Below the pieces are notes generated by a model that made no database searches, was not told the origin of the DNA, and saw nothing but the letters and a program-made list of their open reading frames with translations. Of a DNA stretch of 64,000 nt, positions 34,012-43,039 are shown piece after piece. Position numbers and translations under genes: made by a program. Numbering within the stretch: the stretch's first letter is position 1; each line of letters opens with the position of its first letter. This DNA is from Niabella agricola (GTDB lineage Bacteria; Bacteroidota; Bacteroidia; Chitinophagales; Chitinophagaceae): assembly GCF_021538615.1 (NCBI RefSeq), contig NZ_JAJHIZ010000003.1:2232001-2296000 (forward strand), in the 5' to 3' direction.

Positions 34012-35274
34012 ATGAGAAATCAACTGTATTGCCATTTGCTTATACTGCTGATGAACTGTTTGCTGAGTTTTCAGTTAGTAGCGCAACCAACTCCCGCGGT
34101 ACCCGTACAAAAGCTTTACCTGAGTCCTAAAGCGGCCGGCAGTGAAAACCAGACAAAACTCATTGACTCCTTAAAATTCATTCCCCTGGAGCCCGTCAAA
34201 GGCACCAGTTCTGACATTGACGGTTACCTGCAGCCAACAGATAAGTATTTTATCATCGTCAATTATTCTGAAAAGAATTTCCTGCTGTATACCAGGAATG
34301 GGAGGTTTATAAAAAAAATCAGTTTTAAACACCTGGGAGAGGGCTTCTGGCCCAATTACCAGGAACGCAATAATCAGATCGTTTTTTGGGGCGGCAACAA
34401 AAATTATACGCTAACCCGGAGAGACCGGATCCAGATTGAGCAGGACCGCAACAATCCCCGGAACAAAAAATACTTCAAAAAATATGTGATTGACCTCAAT
34501 GATACCACCTTCCAGCTAAAAAAAGCAGCTCCCACCGAATATGAAATCATCAATGCCTATCATTATTACGATGATTATTATATTCAGTCGAAAGTAGCCA
34601 CCAGCCCGCTTTACAAAGATTCGCTGGAATATGAACTAAAGATCTATAAAAACCAGAAACTGATAAAAGCATACTTCCCTTATAACCGCATCAATGAGCC
34701 CCGGTACCTGTTTACCGAAGCATACACGACTCCTTTAAGAACGGATTCGCCCTATGTATGCTACCTGACCCGGCCTTATTGTGATACCATTTACAAACTG
34801 GTCCGAGACAGCATCACCCCCGTTTACCAGCTGGTACTTCCGCTGGAGAACAGCCTGCCGCCGGGGTTTTATACCAAGCCTTTTAAAAACAAGACCGAGC
34901 GGGATAATTTCAACCGGAATAACGGCTGGATGCTGCGCCAGATCTATCTCCAGTACGACGCACCGCGGTTTAGTCTTTTTACAATCAGCTTTCTTTCCAA
35001 CTATGAACAATATGTATATGATAAGCAGAAAAACCTTTTTTACAATACCAAGAAAATAAAAGCAGACAGCAGTCAGTATAACATACAGCTGTTCTCCAAT
35101 TTCGGAGACTCCCGCATCGGCAAAAAGTTTTATAAGCTGCAAAAGGTTGAAGAGCTGAATGCGTTTTTCAAGCAAAACAAAAATGTTCCCATACCAAAAG
35201 AACTGGAAGACGTTCTGAAACCGGAAAATAAAAAAGCACCTCCGGTCGTCATCGAATTCCAGTTCAAAAACTAA
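34012..35274 (+). CDS. Secreted 6-bladed beta-propeller-like protein (module copy 2)
   Basis: 420 residues with a signal peptide (LLILLMNCLLSFQLVAQ). It is a divergent paralogue of the product at 29625: LIDSLKFIPLEPVKG matches FEEVKFIPLETTRK, KNFLLYTRNGRFIKKISF matches ALYFFDRRGKFLQKYRI, and KAYFPYNRI matches QNYFPYNKK. Rich in Tyr, Asn and Lys. No catalytic motif is visible. The barrel gene follows after 4 nt, the same order as in copy 1. Confidence 0.75.
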   Translation: MRNQLYCHLLILLMNCLLSFQLVAQPTPAVPVQKLYLSPKAAGSENQTKLIDSLKFIPLEPVKGTSSDIDGYLQPTDKYFIIVNYSEKNFLLYTRNGRFIKKISFKHLGEGFWPNYQERNNQIVFWGGNKNYTLTRRDRIQIEQDRNNPRNKKYFKKYVIDLNDTTFQLKKAAPTEYEIINAYHYYDDYYIQSKVATSPLYKDSLEYELKIYKNQKLIKAYFPYNRINEPRYLFTEAYTTPLRTDSPYVCYLTRPYCDTIYKLVRDSITPVYQLVLPLENSLPPGFYTKPFKNKTERDNFNRNNGWMLRQIYLQYDAPRFSLFTISFLSNYEQYVYDKQKNLFYNTKKIKADSSQYNIQLFSNFGDSRIGKKFYKLQKVEELNAFFKQNKNVPIPKELEDVLKPENKKAPPVVIEFQFKN

Positions 35275-35278
35275 CAGC

Positions 35279-38101
35279 ATGAAGACCTGCTTATACCTCA
35301 TCTTTTTTCTTTTTTGTTTTACTACCATTTATGCTCAAACCGGCAAACTGAACGGGCAGGTACTTGATTCGATAAGTAGTACCGGCCTGGAAGCCGCTAC
35401 CGTCAATATTCTGAGCAAGGACTCGGTGCTGATCAACTACAAACTATCTGATAAAAACGGGAACTTTTTCTTCGAAAAGCTGCCGGTGAAAAAGGAGCTA
35501 TTGGTCAGCATTACGTATGTAGGCTACCATAACTTTAGCCGGCTCATCCGGCTGGAAAGCGAAAAAACCGATTCGCTACGGGCCCGGTTGTCGCTCAATC
35601 TATCAGACAGCAATGCCGTTACGGTAAGCGCTGCAATACCAATAAGGATGGAAGGCGATACCCTGGTGATCACCCCCGCAGCCTTCAAAATGAAGCCCGA
35701 TGCAGTAGTGGAAGAAATGCTCAACCAGGTTCCGGGGGTTACCATCTGGAGCGACGGCACCATTACCGTGAACGGGCAAAAGGTAAAAAATTTCCTCGTG
35801 GATGGTAAGCCGTTTTTAGGTTCTACAGATCCCCGGCTTGCCACACAAAACCTGCCCAAAACGGCCATAGAAAAGATACAGGTATACCAGGAATATGACC
35901 GTACCAGTAAAGAAAAGCAGAAACAACGGCAGGACTCGATCCTGACCATGAACCTGCAGTTAAAGGAAGGCAACAAAGCCGGGTATTTCGGAAAAATAAG
36001 CGCGGGCTATGGAAGCAGTGATCGTTATGAAGGCGATCTTTCGTTCCAGATGTATAATAAGAAAACCAGCTTCGGGATCGGTGGCGGGCTTAATAATATC
36101 AACAAGGATATCGGAAATCTTGAGCAGCTGTTCCAGAATAACACTTACCGGAATCAAAATCCCAACCTATACTATGTGGGGCAGTTTGGCTCCGATGGCA
36201 TTAATAAGAATCATTCTATCGGAGCTGTGCTGGTACATAATTTCATTGAAACCTCCAACAGCCGGCAAAACAACCGCCTCTCTCTCAACTATAACAAATC
36301 CGGTTCGCGCTCCTTTGTTACCGATCAGAATATGCGCAATCGCACCACGCCCGAAAACCCGCAGTTTGAGCAACAGGAAGGTCTGCAAAACAACACTGTA
36401 AACAGGAACGAGATTGGCATCAATTATATCAAAACCAGCAGCTATAATGATGAGTTGACGGTAAATGGCCGGACCATTTTTGACAACCGGCAAAACCAGT
36501 CAACAAGCCGCACCGAAGTAAGAAACCCAGCAGGGCAGCTCCTGAGTTCCAACACCATGGCATCTGTAGAAAACGGGAAAAACGATAATGAGTCTGTGGA
36601 CCTCAACTTTTTGAACGGGCAGGAAGATGAGCCGTTAAAAAATTTTCGTATACGGTATAATCTCAACAACAACCGCTCCATTTCCGACAGAACGGTGGAA
36701 AGCCTCTTTAAATCGTATACGGAAACGGCAAAAGACACGGCTTACAACAGGCAATACCATACTACAAATAATACCTTCAACACCGGTGTGAACCTGGAAT
36801 ACCAGGGCTTTAAGCGGCTGCTGCTGGGCCGGTATAATTTGTTTGGCATGAGTGTTTCCTTTAACCAGTGGTTCAATTATACACGATCATCCGGCAACAC
36901 CAGGGTAACAGATTTTGATAGCCGCGCCAATACTTCCACCATCAATCAGCAACTCTCCAATCAAAACAAGCGGGAGCTATTCGAATACACGCCTTATCTA
37001 ACTCTGTCGAAAACATTGGGCAAATATTCCGGAAAGTTTTACAGAAGCAGTTCCGTAGAAGTAAAGCTGATCGATGATATCAAAACAGATAAGAACCAGT
37101 CTTCCATTGCCAACAGGAACTTAAACCGCAGTTTCCAGTTCTTCCGGTATGAAGGCACGCTCAGCCATTGGTACAACCGGCACAATCAATTCACTTACCA
37201 GACTTACCTCAACTACAGGAAAGACTTTGGATATGCATCCATAGACCAGCTTCACCCGGTCGTGGACGACATCAATGCATATGAGATACGGAAAGGAAGT
37301 CCTCATTTACAAAACCAGGTTAACCACAACTTATCGGTATATACCAATTTCCAAACCCAAAACTCAAAATCGGCCTACACATTTTCTGTGATGTTAAACG
37401 GTGATTATACCCGTTCCTTCAACCCGGTTACAGACAGTATCCTCAATGATCCTTCCGGAAAACGCATTTATTACTATATCAACGCCGATCAAAGTAACCG
37501 CTACCGGATCGCTTATGAAACCAATATATCCAGGCGTATAAAGAAAAGCAGCATCCAGCTGAGATATAACGCTGCTTTTAACAACGGCCGCACGCCCAAT
37601 TATATTGATAATATCTATACGATCAGTAAAAACTTCAACAATAACCATAATATCGATCTCCAGTTTTCGCTCCGGTCGCTGATGATCTTCAATATCGGTG
37701 AGGCGCTGACCACCTACCGGACCCAACAAACCGGGCAGGGACTTACCTCCTTTAAAAACACGCTCAATACAACCCGGCTAAGTTTTACACTGAACTACCC
37801 GGCCGGCTTTACATTTAGCAGCACGCTTAATTATGTAAAGAATTCCGGTTTGAGCAAACCTACCATTCTCTGGAATGCCTTTGCCAGCTACCGGTTTATG
37901 AAACAGCAGGGAGAGCTGAAATTATCTGCCATGGATCTGCTGAAGCAATACCAGAATATTTCCAGCAGTGCCGATACTTATGGTACCACAACCCGCATTA
38001 CCAACGGCCTGCAGCAATATTTCCTGCTTACGTTTTCTTACTACCCGCGCAAATTTGGCAAAAAGGATTTAAAGCAAAAGACAACCGAACAGACCTGGTA
38101 A
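35279..38101 (+). CDS. Large outer-membrane beta-barrel protein (module copy 2)
   Basis: 940 residues, a clear paralogue of the product at 30872: VVEEMLNQVPGVTIWSDGTI, GQKVKNFLVDGKPFLG and NLPKTAIEKIQVYQ are nearly the same in both. Signal peptide (LYLIFFLFCFTTIYAQ), regulatory-like domain, plug-like region and OMP_b-brl_3 barrel. It ends soon after the last strand (YFLLTFSYYPRKFGKK) without the Arg/Gln-rich tail of copy 1. Probably a receptor or surface protein working with its propeller partner. Confidence 0.88.
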   Translation: MKTCLYLIFFLFCFTTIYAQTGKLNGQVLDSISSTGLEAATVNILSKDSVLINYKLSDKNGNFFFEKLPVKKELLVSITYVGYHNFSRLIRLESEKTDSLRARLSLNLSDSNAVTVSAAIPIRMEGDTLVITPAAFKMKPDAVVEEMLNQVPGVTIWSDGTITVNGQKVKNFLVDGKPFLGSTDPRLATQNLPKTAIEKIQVYQEYDRTSKEKQKQRQDSILTMNLQLKEGNKAGYFGKISAGYGSSDRYEGDLSFQMYNKKTSFGIGGGLNNINKDIGNLEQLFQNNTYRNQNPNLYYVGQFGSDGINKNHSIGAVLVHNFIETSNSRQNNRLSLNYNKSGSRSFVTDQNMRNRTTPENPQFEQQEGLQNNTVNRNEIGINYIKTSSYNDELTVNGRTIFDNRQNQSTSRTEVRNPAGQLLSSNTMASVENGKNDNESVDLNFLNGQEDEPLKNFRIRYNLNNNRSISDRTVESLFKSYTETAKDTAYNRQYHTTNNTFNTGVNLEYQGFKRLLLGRYNLFGMSVSFNQWFNYTRSSGNTRVTDFDSRANTSTINQQLSNQNKRELFEYTPYLTLSKTLGKYSGKFYRSSSVEVKLIDDIKTDKNQSSIANRNLNRSFQFFRYEGTLSHWYNRHNQFTYQTYLNYRKDFGYASIDQLHPVVDDINAYEIRKGSPHLQNQVNHNLSVYTNFQTQNSKSAYTFSVMLNGDYTRSFNPVTDSILNDPSGKRIYYYINADQSNRYRIAYETNISRRIKKSSIQLRYNAAFNNGRTPNYIDNIYTISKNFNNNHNIDLQFSLRSLMIFNIGEALTTYRTQQTGQGLTSFKNTLNTTRLSFTLNYPAGFTFSSTLNYVKNSGLSKPTILWNAFASYRFMKQQGELKLSAMDLLKQYQNISSSADTYGTTTRITNGLQQYFLLTFSYYPRKFGKKDLKQKTTEQTW

Positions 38102-38214
38102 ATTCTTAAATTGTATCCACAACGGCTTCCTGACCGTTGCCGCATACATTGATCGTTTATCATACCTACTTCCTTCAATAAAAATCCACAGCGGTTTTAT
38201 ATGAAAAACTTGTA

Positions 38215-38222
38215 TATATTTG
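38215..38222 (+). promoter_or_regulatory. -7 box before LpxR-like gene
   Basis: TATATTTG matches TAnnTTTG exactly. It overlaps the TTG at 38220 that could be taken as a start, which supports the ATG at 38244 as the true start and implies a short leader of about 15-20 nt. Confidence 0.5.
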
Positions 38223-38243
38223 ATTTGTTTATTCGATCAGATA

Positions 38244-39170
38244 ATGGCCTGCTTATTCCGAACGGCGTTTCTTATTTTTAATACCCTTCTCGCTCTATTG
38301 TCATCTGCGCAAACCCTGCGCCAGGTGACCATCATTTCTGAAAATGACGGGTATATATCTATCAACAACGACGGCTATTATACTAACGGGCTTAAGTTCT
38401 CTTACCAGTGGAGACGCCTGCCTGCCGCTCAAACACGGCGTGAAAGAACCAATGCATTCCAGCTGGGCCAACTGATCTACACTTCCCAATTTGCAGGAGA
38501 AGCCAAACTCGACCGGCCGATCACCGGCTATTTGTATGGCGACTTTCATCAATCTGTTTTTAATAAAAAACAAGAACTGCTCAAATGGGGCATCGGGTTT
38601 GGACTCATTGGCCCGCCGGCTTTCGGAAAAGAAATGCAGGAACGGGTACACCAGGTCATGCAGATTTACAAACCCAAAAACTGGGATAAACAATTGCGGG
38701 CAGATTGGGGACTGATTGCGGATGCTTCCTGGTCGCCTCAGCTGAAAAAGGAAGGGAGCCGTTCCCTGCTGGATGTAAAGCCCCTGCTTGCTGCAACCGC
38801 AGGGAATCTCTTTACACATGCCACACTGGGATCTGCGTTTTTACTGGGCCAGTCCAATGGAAACAATGCTACCGTGTTCTGGGATAACCATAAGGGAAAT
38901 ACGAAGGCCGACCGGGAATATTTTGCGTACGTGTTTCCCTCGGTGTCATTTAAGGCCTACGATGCTACCGTTCAGGGAGGTATGTTTAAAAAAGGCCCGG
39001 AACCTATTGAAGGCCGGCTAAATCCTGTTTTTTTTCAAACCCGCATGGGGGTTATGTATTCCGGCAATAAGCTCTCGCTTGGGGCGGCTGCGGTTTATGA
39101 AAGCAAGCAATCCCTTACACAGGTATCTTCCCAATGGTATGGAAGTTTACAGGTAGGGTTTATGTGGTGA
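38244..39170 (+). CDS. LpxR-like lipid A 3'-O-deacylase (DUF2219)
   Basis: 308 residues. Signal peptide, then IISENDGYISINNDGYYTNGLKF: the Asn-Asp pair and the YYTNG motif are family hallmarks and map to catalytic residues of Salmonella LpxR. GLIGPPAFGKEMQERVHQV carries the expected catalytic His. A 12-stranded outer-membrane barrel is predicted, ending SLQVGFMW with an aromatic C-terminus. It would remove the 3'-acyloxyacyl chain of lipid A; activity on this organism's lipid A is inferred. Single gene, convergent with prfA. Confidence 0.85.
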   Translation: MACLFRTAFLIFNTLLALLSSAQTLRQVTIISENDGYISINNDGYYTNGLKFSYQWRRLPAAQTRRERTNAFQLGQLIYTSQFAGEAKLDRPITGYLYGDFHQSVFNKKQELLKWGIGFGLIGPPAFGKEMQERVHQVMQIYKPKNWDKQLRADWGLIADASWSPQLKKEGSRSLLDVKPLLAATAGNLFTHATLGSAFLLGQSNGNNATVFWDNHKGNTKADREYFAYVFPSVSFKAYDATVQGGMFKKGPEPIEGRLNPVFFQTRMGVMYSGNKLSLGAAAVYESKQSLTQVSSQWYGSLQVGFMW

Positions 39171-39219
39171 TATTTAAATTCTAATTAGGAAATCCCAAAT
39201 AGCAAATGCTAATGGGAGA

Positions 39220-40284
39220 TTACTCCTGCTTTGCCAGTTTTTCTGAGTTTTCTGCGAACTGCAGCTGGTCGATAAACTCCTGGATATCTCCGTTCATAAA
39301 GGCATCCAGGTTATAAGAGGTAAGGTTGATCCGGTGATCGGTAACCCTTCCCTGCGGGTAGTTATAGGTTCGGATTTTAGCGCTGCGGTCGCCGGAGCTT
39401 ACCAGACTTTTCCGGTGCCGGGAGATCTCTTCCTCCTGTTTCCGCACCTGTTCTTCATACAACTTGGTGCGCAGCATCTGCATGGCTTTTTCCCGGTTAC
39501 CAAGCTGGGTACGCTCGGTTTGGCAGATCACCACCGTTCCGGTAGGAAGATGTGTCAGCATTACCTTGGTTTCCACTTTGTTTACGTTCTGCCCACCGGC
39601 GCCACCGCTTCGGGCGGTTTCCATCTTTACATCACTTTCCCTCAGCTCAAAATCAATTTCATCGGCTTCCGGCATCACCGCAACGGTTGCGGCAGAGGTA
39701 TGCACCCGTCCCTGTGTCTCTGTATCCGGAACGCGTTGTACCCGGTGTACCCCGCTTTCAAACTTCAGGGTGCCATATACATCATCACCAGTTACCTCCA
39801 GCTGCACCTCCTTGTATCCCCCTACGGTGCCTTCGCTTTCGCTGAGTACGGCGGTTTTAAAACCATGACGTTCACAATACTTTATATACATGCGAAACAG
39901 GTCGCCTGCAAAAAGACTGGCCTCATCCCCACCTGTACCGGCACGTATTTCCATGATCACATCTTTTCCGTCCTGCGGGTCCTTGGGAATCAGCAGCTGG
40001 CGGATTTGTGCTTCCATCTTTTCTTTCCGCTCTTCCAAACCGGTCACCTCTTCCTTGGCCAGCTCCCGCAGTTCTTCATCATCACCATTCAGTGCTTCTT
40101 TATTAAACTCTAGGTCATCCAGCAGCTTTTTATAATCATTATAAGCAATAACAATCTTTTCCAGGCTCCGGTATTCTTTGCTGGTTGCGGCAAACTTTTT
40201 ATTGTTGCCCACAATCTCCGGGTTCGTAAGCGCAATTCCCAGCTGGTCGTACTTGGCCTTTATGGCTTCCAGTTTATCTAACAT
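39220..40284 (-). CDS. prfA: Peptide chain release factor 1
   Basis: 354 residues from the ATG at 40284 (two TTG codons upstream extend the frame but are not needed). It ends translation at UAA and UAG. The stop-recognition PxT-type segment lies in the middle domain ([16 protein letters not shown]), and the catalytic GGQ is in [17 protein letters not shown]. Domain order and length are normal; [15 protein letters not shown] is the usual start. The usual neighbour prmC/hemK is not present. Confidence 0.96.
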   Translation of the reverse strand: MLDKLEAIKAKYDQLGIALTNPEIVGNNKKFAATSKEYRSLEKIVIAYNDYKKLLDDLEFNKEALNGDDEELRELAKEEVTGLEERKEKMEAQIRQLLIPKDPQDGKDVIMEIRAGTGGDEASLFAGDLFRMYIKYCERHGFKTAVLSESEGTVGGYKEVQLEVTGDDVYGTLKFESGVHRVQRVPDTETQGRVHTSAATVAVMPEADEIDFELRESDVKMETARSGGAGGQNVNKVETKVMLTHLPTGTVVICQTERTQLGNREKAMQMLRTKLYEEQVRKQEEEISRHRKSLVSSGDRSAKIRTYNYPQGRVTDHRINLTSYNLDAFMNGDIQEFIDQLQFAENSEKLAKQE

Positions 40285-40397
40285 CAACAAATTTATTTTG
40301 AATCAACAGGGCGCAAAGGTAAACAGATTTGAGCATTCAGATTTCAGATATTAGCCCCTAACACTCAGATTTGATATGATGAATACCGAAGGGTATC

Positions 40398-40405
40398 TAT
40401 CTTTG
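40398..40405 (+). promoter_or_regulatory. -7 box 4 nt before amidohydrolase start
   Basis: TATCTTTG matches TAnnTTTG and ends at 40405; the ATG is at 40410. TTTG at 40370-40373 is 24 nt upstream. If used, the transcript would be nearly or fully leaderless. Confidence 0.45.
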
Positions 40406-40409
40406 AAGC

Positions 40410-41552
40410 ATGTACAAAAAGATAAAACCGGCACAGTTATTTGACGGGTACCAGCTGTTTGAAGAAAAAGTACTCGTTTTAACCGAGAGGGGAACTATTG
40501 TTGACATCGTTGATCCGGCCGATGCCGGAGAAGACGTAGAGGTGCTCGAAGGCATATTAAGTCCGGGTTTTATCAACAGCCACTGTCACCTGGAGCTCAG
40601 CCATATGAAAGGTATCATTGAGGAGCACACAGGCCTGCTAAGGTTTGTGAACCAAATCGTTAGCAAAAGGTATGCAGATCCTGAAGCCATTCCTGCCGCC
40701 ATTGAAAGGGCGGAAGCAGAAATGATCCGCAATGGGATTGTGGCAGTGGGTGATATCTGCAACACCACCGATACGCTTTTTCAAAAAGAAAAAGGGCACC
40801 TGTACTATCATAATTTTGTAGAAGTAATTGGCTTTGAGCCAGCACAGGCCCAGCAACATTTTGATACCTACAAGGTTGTTTACGACGCGTATTGTGAGCG
40901 GTTTCATCCCAGGCAGGTATCGTTAACACCCCATGCCCCCTATTCCGTTTCCACGCCCCTCTTGAAATTGCTGGCCACATTTCCGGGCAATCAGTTACTC
41001 AGCATCCATAACCAGGAAACAGAAGATGAAAACGAATGGTTCCTGAACAGTACCGGCGGTTTTAAAGCCCTGTATGAGCGGCTGCAGTTAAAAGAAGTAC
41101 CGGTGGCGCCGGAGGGGAAATCCAGTATTCAAACCTATAGCCCTTACCTGCCGGAAGGGCAACAGCTGTTGTTTATTCACAATGTATTTACCACGGCAGC
41201 AGATATCCGTTATGCGCTGGATCGTTTCCCGGATGCCTGCTGGTGCCTTTGCCCCAACGCCAATTATTATATTACCAACCGGCTGCCGGATATTCCGATG
41301 TTTCAGAAGGAAGGGGTACCACTCGTGCTGGGCACGGATAGCCTGGCCTCCAATTACAGCCTGAGCATCTGGGAAGAGATCCTGCGGATTCAAAAACATT
41401 ACCCGCAGATCCCCCTGGAACAAATGCTCTCCTGGGCTACCATCAACGGCGCAAGGGCTCTGCAGATCGGGGAACGTTATGGCAGTTTCGAAAAAGGGAA
41501 AAAGCCCGGTGTGATCCAGATCCTAAACGATACTATTAACCGGCTTTATTAG
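40410..41552 (+). CDS. Amidohydrolase family deaminase-like protein
   Basis: 380 residues. It has the metal-dependent hydrolase fold of the TrzA/AtzA and cytosine-deaminase type: SHCHLELSH (His58, His60), LTPHAPYSVS (His175), SIHNQETEDE (His200) and LGTDSLASN (metal Asp). GILSPGFINSHCHLE and the C-terminal GARALQIGERYGSFEKGKKPGVI are typical of this subgroup, which includes aminofutalosine and guanine/cytosine deaminases. The exact substrate cannot be told. Possibly leaderless. Confidence 0.82.
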   Translation: MYKKIKPAQLFDGYQLFEEKVLVLTERGTIVDIVDPADAGEDVEVLEGILSPGFINSHCHLELSHMKGIIEEHTGLLRFVNQIVSKRYADPEAIPAAIERAEAEMIRNGIVAVGDICNTTDTLFQKEKGHLYYHNFVEVIGFEPAQAQQHFDTYKVVYDAYCERFHPRQVSLTPHAPYSVSTPLLKLLATFPGNQLLSIHNQETEDENEWFLNSTGGFKALYERLQLKEVPVAPEGKSSIQTYSPYLPEGQQLLFIHNVFTTAADIRYALDRFPDACWCLCPNANYYITNRLPDIPMFQKEGVPLVLGTDSLASNYSLSIWEEILRIQKHYPQIPLEQMLSWATINGARALQIGERYGSFEKGKKPGVIQILNDTINRLY

Positions 41553-41573
41553 CCCGAAGCATCCGGAAAAATC

Positions 41574-41966
41574 TTACCGGATATTTCCTATTGAATTCTT
41601 TACAGTGTCATGCTTTACTTTCAAAGGATTTACAATTACCGCAACCGGCTTATGGTCCACCACAAGGGTGCCCCGTCCTTCAAAAGTGATCTTCCCTGCC
41701 ATTCTGGAAGAAATATTGGTTTCATAAATCCCATCCCCGTCCAGGTCGGCCAGCACCAAGGTTAGTTCACCGCGGTTGCTGCGCACGGTATTATTGTTTT
41801 GGCGTTCAGCAGTCTGCAATGCATGTTCATGAATGGTATACGAAATATGGGTATGATTGCTTCGGGATGCATTTTGGTTAAAGGCTCTTGTATCCTGTGC
41901 CCATGTGGTACCTAAAATAAATAATCCGGCTACCAGGCTTGTCATTTTTTTCATATGCTGTGTCAT
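41574..41966 (-). CDS. Small secreted protein of unknown function
   Basis: 130 residues with a signal peptide (MKKMTSLVAGLFILGTTWAQ; an ATG at 41954 starts exactly there, the one at 41966 adds four residues). The mature part has an EF-hand-like acidic loop (LADLDGDGIYE) that could bind calcium, and a strand-rich end. I do not recognise a family. Convergent with the amidohydrolase gene, 21 nt from its stop. Confidence 0.65.
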   Translation of the reverse strand: MTQHMKKMTSLVAGLFILGTTWAQDTRAFNQNASRSNHTHISYTIHEHALQTAERQNNNTVRSNRGELTLVLADLDGDGIYETNISSRMAGKITFEGRGTLVVDHKPVAVIVNPLKVKHDTVKNSIGNIR

Positions 41967-42050
41967 AACGGTCGTTTTTAACTGTTAAAGCGTTTTATCT
42001 TCAGATCAACCAGCCACGGCTTTTGTTACCCATGAAGGGCCTGCCATTGT

Positions 42051-42809
42051 TTAGCTTAAAATAGCCCGCAGTACCGGAAGAGTACGCATGCGGCCAAATT
42101 CGGGCAAGTGAAGGGCATAATAAATTTCCATGAGGTCCAGCACCCGGTTGCGTTTCTGGGAAGAAACCCGGATGCTTTTCAGTTCAACAGGAAGCCTTGC
42201 CTGCAACAATTCGGTAATCAGCAGGGTAGCTTCTGTATCTGCATAATAATGATGTTCAGGCGGTGTTTCCCTGAATTCCCCGCTTTGCAGATCCAGCAAC
42301 AAATGCGGTGAGGTGGCCAGTGGCCCCGGAGGTATTCCCGGTGAAAAGCCGAGGATGCTGCAGAGATGCACGGCAAAAAAAACCGGGAAGTTTGCTGTAA
42401 CCGTCGCATCCGCTTCATCCAGCGCGAGCAGGCTGTCTTCCAGGAACCCAAACAGGTCTTCATTGGCCTCTGGCTGACGGAGCGTTTTATGTAATAGCTC
42501 AATCATAAACAAAGCCACCCCGTTTTTAATCACATCACTGAACAACTGTTGGTAAATAAAGGAGAATTTAAATTCCCGGATCCGGTTCAGTGTTTTTAAC
42601 TCATTGTGGTACACCACCATATCCAGAATAGCGGCGGGCTGAAAAAAAACAGCCTTATTGCCGCTCCTTTTTCCGCCAGACCGCACGCCGTTGATCAGGT
42701 AGGACTGCAGCCCCAGTTTATCCGTATACAGGGTTGCGATGACGCTCGTTTCGCCGTATTTTGCCGTTTTCAGGACAATGCCCTTTGTTTTATGTAAAAT
42801 ATCTGCCAA
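42051..42809 (-). CDS. recO: DNA repair protein RecO
   Basis: 252 residues if it starts at the TTG at 42809; a longer frame reaches a TTG at 42854, but family proteins begin just before HKTKGIVLKT. The N-terminal OB fold reads ILHKTKGIVLKTAKYGETSVI and LQSYLINGVR; the rest is helical. The zinc-finger cysteines of some RecO proteins are absent. It anneals single strands and loads RecA in the RecFOR pathway. Single gene on the minus strand; no ATG start is available. Confidence 0.9.
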   Translation of the reverse strand: MADILHKTKGIVLKTAKYGETSVIATLYTDKLGLQSYLINGVRSGGKRSGNKAVFFQPAAILDMVVYHNELKTLNRIREFKFSFIYQQLFSDVIKNGVALFMIELLHKTLRQPEANEDLFGFLEDSLLALDEADATVTANFPVFFAVHLCSILGFSPGIPPGPLATSPHLLLDLQSGEFRETPPEHHYYADTEATLLITELLQARLPVELKSIRVSSQKRNRVLDLMEIYYALHLPEFGRMRTLPVLRAILS

Positions 42810-43039
42810 AATCTGTTCGCACCATTTGCTGCCTGCAAGGTAGGTTTTTTGCAAATAATGGCCATTTACCGCTCAATAGTTAGCTTTGCAATACATGAGA
42901 ACGAATCAACAGTGCGTTATCTCTTTTAAAGGCTGGCACCACCACACTTCCCGCCGGCGCTTTTGATTGATAAACGGCATCCTGTGAACGCCCTGTTTTT
43001 TGTTTCTTTGCAACTCATTTTTAAAGTATATCGATATTT

